11,429 bases of DNA from an uncultured Eubacteriales bacterium (GTDB lineage Bacteria > Bacillota > Clostridia > Oscillospirales > Oscillospiraceae), in assembly GCA_900550705.1 (NCBI GenBank), contig URTG01000041.1, forward strand, positions 1 through 11,429, written 5' to 3'. The translations under genes were made by a program, and so were the position numbers. The notes beneath the pieces are model-generated. The model worked only from the letters and a program-made list of their open reading frames with translations. It was not told the origin of the DNA and did not search any database. Positions 5,725-11,429 of the stretch are shown here, piece by piece. The first letter of the stretch is position 1. Each line of letters opens with the position of its first letter.

Positions 5725-5755
5725 ATGACAGCTTGTCACAATGACAACCTGTCAT
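5725..5755 (+). promoter_or_regulatory. Double palindromic operator, probable TetR-family binding site
   Basis: Two inverted repeats lie side by side: TGACAGCTTGTCA (5726-5738) and TGACAACCTGTCA (5742-5754), separated by CAA. With the outer A and T the whole 31 bases form a near-perfect palindrome (the mirrored G/C position and the centre differ). The site begins 2 bases after the -10 box and spans the predicted start of transcription, so binding would block the promoter. Two adjacent palindromes suggest two repressor dimers, as known for QacR. Confidence 0.82.
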
Positions 5756-5769
5756 ATTGGAGGGAGCCT

Positions 5770-6384
5770 ATGCCGACCAGTACCTTTTTCCGTCTGCCGG
5801 AGGAGAAGCGGCGGCGGCTGCTGGATGCCACCTGGGAGGAGATCACCCGGGTCAGTCTGGCAGACGCCTCCATCAATCAGATCATCCACGGCGCGGCCAT
5901 CTCGCGGGGGAGCTTTTACCAGTATTTCACCGACAAGGACGACCTGATGGCCTATCTGGTCCATCAGATGCAGGACTATTTTTCCCACCGGATGAAGGAT
6001 GTCCTCACCCAGGTGGAAGGCGACCTGTTCCGGATGCCGCTGCTGGCCTTTGACCAGTTTATCAACCGGGACGGGATCACCGACTCGGTGTTGGCCCGCC
6101 TGATCCGGGTGGTGCAGCTGAACCCCGGGGTGGACTTTCATCGGACCGTGTGCAGCGACCGACCCGAGCGGCTCCAGCCGGAGATGCTGGCGCGGATCGA
6201 CACCCGGAATTACCGCCGGAGCGAGGAGGACTTCGTCAACGACGTGTTCTTTCTGTGTGTCTCCCCCCTGGCCTTTGCCATCATGGAGTCGCTGCGGGAG
6301 CCGGAGCACCGCGCCCGACAGCGGGATATTCTGGCCCAGCGGCTGGAGATCGTCCGCTGGGGTGCGCTGAGGCCAGATGCGTAA
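5770..6384 (+). CDS. TetR/AcrR-family transcriptional repressor
   Basis: This 204-residue protein starts at ATG 5770, with GGAGGG 5 bases before it; the frame is open 15 codons further upstream, but those lie in the operator. Residues about 10-63 are a TetR-type DNA-binding domain, with the helix-turn-helix at 33-56 (ASINQIIHGAAISRGSFYQY) followed by FTDKDDLMAYL, the typical end of the fold. The C-terminal part (70-204) is a helical ligand-binding and dimerisation domain with no family I can name. It is the first gene of an operon with three exporter parts, so it most likely represses its own promoter and the pump until a toxic compound binds it. The inducer cannot be read from the sequence. 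Confidence 0.92.
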   Translation: MPTSTFFRLPEEKRRRLLDATWEEITRVSLADASINQIIHGAAISRGSFYQYFTDKDDLMAYLVHQMQDYFSHRMKDVLTQVEGDLFRMPLLAFDQFINRDGITDSVLARLIRVVQLNPGVDFHRTVCSDRPERLQPEMLARIDTRNYRRSEEDFVNDVFFLCVSPLAFAIMESLREPEHRARQRDILAQRLEIVRWGALRPDA

Positions 6385-6393
6385 GCGTACATC

Positions 6394-6417
6394 ATTTTGC
6401 ACCTTATTTTGCACCTT
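6394..6417 (+). repeat. Perfect tandem 12-bp direct repeat (ATTTTGCACCTT x2)
   Basis: Two identical copies abut in the 58-base gap between the repressor and the TolC-like gene, just upstream of its ribosome site (AAGGAGG at 6430-6436). It could be a slipped-strand duplication or a binding site; it has no terminator shape. Confidence 0.9.
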
Positions 6418-6442
6418 GAGCCCAATTTGAAGGAGGAATCTT

Positions 6443-7777
6443 ATGTTGAACCGAAGAATCACTGCCGCGCTGGTCACGGCCTCTCTGTCGCTGACCCTGT
6501 GCGGCGTCACGGCCCTGGCCGTCAGCCAGGAGGGGGGCGACGCCTCTGCCGCCTCTGCCGCCTCGGACAGCTCCGCCGTCCAGACCCAGGGCGAGACCTC
6601 TGCCCCTCAGCCCGCCGAAAACGCCGCCGCCGAGCAGCCCCGGGAGCCGGAGGAGGTCTACACCCCCGACGCGGTGGGGACCCTGTCCTTTGCCAATGTG
6701 GGCCGCCGGGTGCGGGAGAATAATCTCACCGCCCTGTCCCTCAACGAGAGCATCCAGACGCTGAAGGCCAAGGACTTCGACCAGATGAAGGACGACCTGA
6801 AGGACAGCCTGAATTCCATCGCCCGGGCCCAGTATTTTTATATGACCAGTGTGCCCGGCCTGGGCTCCATCATGTCCAGCAATCTGGAGAGCTCCTATAA
6901 CTCCCTGAAGGACACCTTTGACGACCTGAAGGACGGGAAGATCCAGGAGGACGTGGACGCCGCCATCCGGCAGCTGGAAAACGCCCAGGACCAGCTGGTG
7001 ATGGGCGCGGAGAGCACCTACATCGCCCTGGTCAGCGGGGAGCAGAAGCTGACCACCCTGGAGCGCGGCCTGACCACCCTGGAGCGGAACATCAAGGAGG
7101 TCTCCCTGCGCTGCGACCTGGGCCAGGTCTCCGCCCTGACGCTGGAGCAGCTGAAGGGACAGAAGACCTCTCTGCTCAGCAGCCGCCAGTCGGCGGTCAC
7201 CTCCATCGAGAACGGCAAGAGCAGCCTGGAGCTGCTGGTGGGCGCAGACATCACCGGCAAGGTGAAGCTCCAGCCCCTGCCCCAGGTCAGCGACAAGGAG
7301 CTGGCCGCCATGAATCTGGAACACGACCTGGCCGCCGCCAAGGAGGCCAGCTACTCCCTGTTCGCCGCCCAGCGGACCCTGAACAAAGCCAAGGACGACT
7401 ACCGCGACACCGCCAAGTCCCACGACTACAATGCCGACCACTACGAGGTCATCGGCGCGAAGCACAGCCTGGAGGCCGCCAAGTACACCTACAACGCCAC
7501 CGTGCAGAGCTTTGAGTCCAGCTTCCGCATCCTGTTCAACAAGGTGAAGGACGACAAGCAGGTGCTGGACGCCGCCAAGACCGCCCTGTCCGTCCAGAAG
7601 GACACCTATGCCTCCATGGAGCTGAAATACAAGCAGGGCACCCTGTCGGAAAATAAGCTGGCCGACGCCCAGGACGAGGTCACCGCCGCCCAGGAGGCCA
7701 TCACCACCGCGCAGACCAACCTGTTTTCCGATTACAACACCTACCGCTGGGCCGTGGACCACGGCATCCTGAACTGA
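6443..7777 (+). CDS. TolC-family (outer membrane efflux-like) exported protein
   Basis: 444 residues; AAGGAGG lies 6 bases before ATG 6443. A signal peptide (MLNRRITAAL then a hydrophobic run) has a likely signal peptidase I site after ALA (residues 24-26); the Cys at 20 is not in a good lipobox. Residues about 28-72 are an Ala/Ser/Pro/Glu-rich linker. The rest is mostly amphipathic helix in two TolC-like halves: LSFANVGRRVRENN (81-94) resembles the start of the family, LGQVSALTLEQLKGQ (226-240) ends the first half, and YKQGTLSENKLADAQ (396-410) ends the second. A heptad-like LTTLERG duplication sits at 203-215. No clear outer-membrane beta strands appear where TolC has them. In Gram-negatives TolC is the exit duct of RND pumps; in this presumed single-membrane host it may instead form a helical tube through the cell wall. 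Gene order supports pump membership; the mechanism is inference. Confidence 0.82.
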   Translation: MLNRRITAALVTASLSLTLCGVTALAVSQEGGDASAASAASDSSAVQTQGETSAPQPAENAAAEQPREPEEVYTPDAVGTLSFANVGRRVRENNLTALSLNESIQTLKAKDFDQMKDDLKDSLNSIARAQYFYMTSVPGLGSIMSSNLESSYNSLKDTFDDLKDGKIQEDVDAAIRQLENAQDQLVMGAESTYIALVSGEQKLTTLERGLTTLERNIKEVSLRCDLGQVSALTLEQLKGQKTSLLSSRQSAVTSIENGKSSLELLVGADITGKVKLQPLPQVSDKELAAMNLEHDLAAAKEASYSLFAAQRTLNKAKDDYRDTAKSHDYNADHYEVIGAKHSLEAAKYTYNATVQSFESSFRILFNKVKDDKQVLDAAKTALSVQKDTYASMELKYKQGTLSENKLADAQDEVTAAQEAITTAQTNLFSDYNTYRWAVDHGILN

Positions 7778-7800
7778 GCGTGAATGGAGGAATTCATCGC

Positions 7801-8970
7801 ATGAAATGCAAGCGTATTTTAACCCTTACCCTGGCCGCTGCCCTGGCGGTCTCTCTTACCGCCTGCGGCAGCAAGGGGGAGGAGAGCTCCTCTCAGGACA
7901 CCGCCGCCGGTGTGGCCGTCCAGACGGAGACGGTGGCCGCCCGGGACATCTCCACCGACAACAAGGTCTCCGGCAAGGTGACGGCGGACAACGAGAGCTC
8001 CGTTTTCGTCTCCGCCAGCGCCAAGTGCACCGCCGTCTATGTGGACGCGGGAGACATGGTCACCGCCGGGCAGAAGCTGTGCGCCCTGGACCTGTCCAGC
8101 ACCATCTCCTCCTACAACGCGGCCAATATCAGCTACCACTCCGCCGTGCAGAGCTACCAGGACCAGAAGGGCGTGTTTGACAGCCAGATCGCCCTGTACA
8201 CCAAGACCCTGAACGACTTAAAGCAGCTCCAGGAGATCGGCGCGGCCAGCCAGCTGGAGATCGACCAGGCCCAGCTTCAGCTGGAATCCGCCCAGGCCAC
8301 CCGGAACAGCACCCTGGCCCAGCTGGAGGCGGGGATGCAGAGCTACAAGTCCAATGTGGAGCAGCTGTCCAACGTGCTGGAAAACGTAGACGGCGCGGGC
8401 AACGTGGTGGCCCCCATCTCCGGCACCCTGGTCAGCCTCAGCGCCGAGGAGAACGCCTACGTCTCCCCCTCGATGCCCGTGGCCGTGATCGACGGGGTGG
8501 ACCAGATGAAGATCCAGGTCTCCGTGTCTGAGGCCCTGGTGCCCAAGCTGAGCATCGGCGACCAGGCCGACGTCACCGTCAGCGCCGCCAGCCAGAGCTT
8601 TGCCGCCGCCATCCGCGCCGTGGAGCAGGCGGCCAACGCCCAGACGAAGCTGTACACCGTCACCCTGTCCGTCCCCGCTGAGGTCACCGGTCTGCTGTCC
8701 GGGATGTTCGCCGATGTGACCTTCCACACCGACACCGCGGAGAACGCCATCGTGGTGCCCACCGAGGCCATCCTCACCAGCGGCTCCACCCAGTATGTCT
8801 TCGTGGTGGAGGGCGACGCCGCCAAGTACATCGAGGTCGCCACCGGCCTGACGGGCAACGGCGTGACCGAGGTGACCTCCGGCCTGACCGCCGGCCAGCA
8901 GCTGGTCACCGTGGGCCAGTCCTATCTCAGCGATGGAGCCGCCGTGCGGGTGGTCTCCGGGGAGGACTAA
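7801..8970 (+). CDS. RND efflux membrane-fusion (HlyD-type) adaptor lipoprotein
   Basis: 389 residues from ATG 7801 (GGAGG 10 bases upstream; a GTG at 7780 in frame would add 7 residues and bypass the ribosome site). A lipoprotein signal is clear: LTAC at 19-22, so Cys22 would be lipidated and the protein held on the outer face of the cell membrane. In order: first half of the lipoyl-like domain (about 58-98, VDAGDMVTAGQKLCALD), a helical hairpin (about 103-195), second lipoyl half (NVVAPISGTLVSL, 201-213), beta-barrel domain (about 236-310), and a membrane-proximal domain (316-386, VVPTEAILTSGSTQYVFVV). This is the standard plan of AcrA/MexA-type adaptors, which link an RND permease to a TolC duct. 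It lies 23 bases after the TolC-like gene and 6 bases before the permease. Confidence 0.93.
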   Translation: MKCKRILTLTLAAALAVSLTACGSKGEESSSQDTAAGVAVQTETVAARDISTDNKVSGKVTADNESSVFVSASAKCTAVYVDAGDMVTAGQKLCALDLSSTISSYNAANISYHSAVQSYQDQKGVFDSQIALYTKTLNDLKQLQEIGAASQLEIDQAQLQLESAQATRNSTLAQLEAGMQSYKSNVEQLSNVLENVDGAGNVVAPISGTLVSLSAEENAYVSPSMPVAVIDGVDQMKIQVSVSEALVPKLSIGDQADVTVSAASQSFAAAIRAVEQAANAQTKLYTVTLSVPAEVTGLLSGMFADVTFHTDTAENAIVVPTEAILTSGSTQYVFVVEGDAAKYIEVATGLTGNGVTEVTSGLTAGQQLVTVGQSYLSDGAAVRVVSGED

Positions 8971-8976
8971 GACCCC

Positions 8977-11429
8977 ATGAGTATTGCAAAGGGATGTATC
9001 AAGCATAGAGTCGCCACCCTGCTGGCCGTGATCATGATCGTCATTTTCGGCGTGATGTACGGCACACAGCTGCAAATGTCGCTGATGCCCAACATGGAGA
9101 TGCCCATGGCCGTGGTCATGACCACCTATGCGGGGGCCAACCCCAGCGACATTGAGGAGCTGGTCACCACCCCGTTGGAGTCGGCCATCATGTCGGTCTC
9201 CGGCGTGGATGAGATCACCTCCACCTCGGCAGAAAACGTCAGCACCATTCAGATCACCTATGTGGAGGGCACCGACCTGGACATTGCCGCCACCAAGCTG
9301 CGGGAGCAGTTTGACCGGGTGTCTCTGCCTGACGATGCCTCCGAGCCCATCATCGTCAACATCAACATCAGCGAGCTGATGCCCACCGCCATGATCGCCC
9401 TGATGGGCGACGACCTGTCTCAGCTCCAGGCCAAGGCGGAGGACGACATTGCCCCCGCTCTGGAGCGCATTGACGGCGTGGCCCAGGTCACCGTCAACGG
9501 CGGCGTGGAGCAGCAGATCGCCGTCCGCGTGGACCCGGCCAAGGCCGCCGGCTTCGGCCTGTCCAACTCCTACATTTCCCAGTTCCTGGCGGGGCAGAAC
9601 CTGCTCTATCCCGGCGGCGACCTGCAAAACGGCACCCAGAAGCTCACCGTCTCCACCGATGCCAAGCTCAAGTCGGTGGACGACGTGGCCAACACCCTCA
9701 TCGCCCTGCCCTCCGGCGGCACCGTCCGTCTGTCGGAGGTGGCCGATGTGAGCATGGAAAATGAGGACGCCACCGCCGTGGCCAAGGTGGGGGATACCGC
9801 CTGCGTGGTCCTTCAGGTCTCCAAGCAGGCCGGCGGCAACGAGATGGCCGCCGCCCAGGCCGTGGAGCAGCGGCTGGAGGAGCTGAAGGCCGACGACCCC
9901 ACCCTTCAGTATTCCATTCCCTACTCCGCACGGGAGTACATCAGCCTGTCGGTCAACTCCGCCTTCAGCAACATCGTCCAGGGCGTGGTGCTGGCCGCCA
10001 TCGTGGTCTTCCTGTTCCTGCGCCGGGGCGGCCCCACCCTGACCATCTGCGTGTCCATGCCCGTTTGTATCCTGTCCGTCCTCGTGCTGATGAATGTCTT
10101 TGACCTGACGCTGAACATGATGTCCCTGGGCGGCATCGCCATGGGCGTGGGCATGATCGTGGATAACTCCATCGTCGTGCTGGAAAACATCAACCGCTTC
10201 GCCCTGGAGGGCCACGACCGGATGAGCGCCTGTGTAGACGGCACCAAGGAGGTCACCTCCTCAGTCATTGCCTCTACCCTCACCACCCTGGCGGTGTTCC
10301 TGCCCCTGGGTCTCGCCGACGGCATCGCCGGCCAGATGTTCCGGGACTTCTGCCTGACCATCGCCTCCCTCATCGGCGCGTCGCTGATCATCTCCCTGAC
10401 CCTGGTGCCCCTGCTGTGCTACTTCACACTCAGCGACGAGAAGGTGGCAAAGCTCCGGGCCAAGGAGGCCGCCAAGCTGGCCTCCGGGGCCAAGAAGCGG
10501 GGCCTGTCCGGCTTCTTCACCAGGCTGAACGAGACCTATCTCCGTCTGCTGAATTTCTTTGTCCGGCATCTCACCGCGGGTATGCTGGTGTCGGTGGCTC
10601 TGGTGGTCTTTTTCATCGCCACCCTGGCCAACACCAGAATGGTGATGATCCCCGACATGGACCAGGGCCAGGTCTCCGTGTCCATCAGTCTGCCCACCGG
10701 CGCGTCTCTGGAGGAGGCCAGCGCCATTGCCGACCGGGTCACCGCCATTGTGGAGCGGGAGGTCCCGGAGCTGGACGATATGTACTATCTGGCCTCCAGC
10801 GGCTCCGGCATGATGTCCTCCGGCACCTCGGTCACCGTGGGCCTGAACCTGGTTGGCAAGGCAGAGCGCGACCGCTCCGCCTTCGACATCCAGGATGACC
10901 TGCGGACCGCCTTGCAGGACATCGCGGGCTGCGAGATCACCGTCTCCACCTCCTCCATGGCCATGGGCACCAGCAGCAGCGACATCAGCGTGGAGATCAG
11001 CGGCGACGACTACGACACCCTGGAGATGATCTCCAACGACCTGACCGCCCAGATCGCCGCCCTGCCCGATGCCATCAACGTGGAGAGCTCTCTGGCGGAC
11101 AAGGTGCCCCAGGTCCGGGTGACCATGAACCGGGAGGCCGCCTCGCAGTACGGCCTCACCGCCGCCGGCGTGGGTGCCGCCGTCCGCGCCGAGCTCACCG
11201 GCACCACCGCCACCACCATCACCATCGACAACAAGGACTACGACGTGATGGTCAAGGGTGACGGCGCGGCCTCCGCCAACCTGGATGCCCTGAAGTCCAT
11301 GGCCGTGCCCTCCAGCTACGGCGGCACGGTGCCCCTGTCCTCCGTGGCCACCGTCACGGTGGAGCAGGCCTCCCAGAGCATCACCCGCCACAACCAGACC
11401 CGCCAGGTCACCATCACCGGTGACACCAT
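8977..11429 (+). CDS. RND-family (AcrB/SwrC-like) efflux permease, 3' truncated by window
   Basis: ATG 8977 follows the adaptor stop by 6 bases; its ribosome site GGAGG (8961-8965) lies within the adaptor's last codons. 817 codons are present and the frame is open at the window end; the family is usually about 1,000-1,050 residues. Seen in order: TM1 (about 10-30), first porter domain (31-325), TM2-TM6 (about 329-482), a basic cytoplasmic link (about 484-525), TM7 (about 530-552) and most of the second porter domain. TM4 carries the RND signature GIAMGVGMIVDNSIVVLENI with the proton-relay Asp at 396; the next position is Asn where AcrB has a second Asp, a form often seen in Gram-positive homologues. 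The protein uses the proton gradient to expel hydrophobic or amphipathic compounds. Substrates cannot be read from sequence; TetR control suggests drugs, bile acids or antimicrobials. Confidence 0.95.
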   Translation, partial: MSIAKGCIKHRVATLLAVIMIVIFGVMYGTQLQMSLMPNMEMPMAVVMTTYAGANPSDIEELVTTPLESAIMSVSGVDEITSTSAENVSTIQITYVEGTDLDIAATKLREQFDRVSLPDDASEPIIVNINISELMPTAMIALMGDDLSQLQAKAEDDIAPALERIDGVAQVTVNGGVEQQIAVRVDPAKAAGFGLSNSYISQFLAGQNLLYPGGDLQNGTQKLTVSTDAKLKSVDDVANTLIALPSGGTVRLSEVADVSMENEDATAVAKVGDTACVVLQVSKQAGGNEMAAAQAVEQRLEELKADDPTLQYSIPYSAREYISLSVNSAFSNIVQGVVLAAIVVFLFLRRGGPTLTICVSMPVCILSVLVLMNVFDLTLNMMSLGGIAMGVGMIVDNSIVVLENINRFALEGHDRMSACVDGTKEVTSSVIASTLTTLAVFLPLGLADGIAGQMFRDFCLTIASLIGASLIISLTLVPLLCYFTLSDEKVAKLRAKEAAKLASGAKKRGLSGFFTRLNETYLRLLNFFVRHLTAGMLVSVALVVFFIATLANTRMVMIPDMDQGQVSVSISLPTGASLEEASAIADRVTAIVEREVPELDDMYYLASSGSGMMSSGTSVTVGLNLVGKAERDRSAFDIQDDLRTALQDIAGCEITVSTSSMAMGTSSSDISVEISGDDYDTLEMISNDLTAQIAALPDAINVESSLADKVPQVRVTMNREAASQYGLTAAGVGAAVRAELTGTTATTITIDNKDYDVMVKGDGAASANLDALKSMAVPSSYGGTVPLSSVATVTVEQASQSITRHNQTRQVTITGDT

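Noticed and set aside
5301..5744. 147-codon plus-strand frame across the nadE-tetR gap
   Set aside because: It overlaps the nadE start, the leader RNA and the consensus promoter; composition is not protein-like and no ribosome site precedes it.
6443..6520. TolC-like protein as a lipoprotein via Cys20
   Set aside because: The residues before Cys20 are L-T-L, lacking the small residue needed at -1, while an ALA signal peptidase I site follows at residues 24-26.
6404..7762. 452-codon minus-strand frame opposite the TolC-like gene
   Set aside because: Composition is Gly/Leu/Val/Gln-rich with no domain, and it is antisense to a gene with signal peptide and ribosome site.
8218..10215. 665-codon minus-strand frame opposite the adaptor and permease
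   Set aside because: Extremely Gly/His/Asp/Gln-rich shadow spanning two real genes on the other strand; no ribosome site or family resemblance.
10261..11391. 376-codon minus-strand frame opposite the permease
   Set aside because: Same low-complexity Gly/His/Asp/Val composition; shadow of the RND gene.

Overview
The window reads as a chromosomal segment of a GC-rich, Gram-positive gut Clostridia of the Oscillospiraceae/Ruminococcaceae type (Flavonifractor/Oscillibacter-like). This is inferred from four things: an S-layer-homology (SLH) protein with the FTDVPAWAEPYV pattern, strong AGGAGG ribosome sites, C/G-ending codons, and a long glutamine-dependent NAD synthetase. No database search was possible, so the genus is a guess.

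Layout. 1-2502 (+): the 3' part of a large SLH-anchored surface protein, ending at a strong terminator. 2572-3390: two abutting direct repeats of about 408 bp. Each appears to be a complete type I toxin-antitoxin cassette: a 30-residue hydrophobic holin-like peptide on the minus strand, and a short antisense RNA from a near-consensus promoter on the plus strand. The two converge on a shared 16-bp bidirectional hairpin. 3446-5368 (-): NAD+ synthetase (nadE). Its roughly 200-base leader contains a long closed stem and an intrinsic terminator just before the gene, an arrangement typical of a riboswitch or attenuator (class not recognised). 5694-11429 (+): an efflux operon made of a TetR/AcrR-type repressor with its own palindromic operator, a TolC-like protein, a lipoprotein membrane-fusion adaptor and an RND permease that runs off the right edge.

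How the genes work together. The TetR protein probably represses its own promoter, and hence the downstream pump genes, by binding the double inverted repeat just after the -10 box. The three exporter genes specify all parts of a tripartite RND pump, although the inferred host is a single-membrane bacterium. That makes the TolC-like part unexpected. The toxin-antitoxin pair sits between two convergently transcribed genes (SLH and nadE) and is insulated by terminators on both sides.

Most worth following up: the duplicated type I toxin-antitoxin cassettes, where the peptides are identical and differ only by synonymous changes while the antisense loops have diverged; the unassigned structured leader of nadE; and the TolC-like component in a presumed monoderm.
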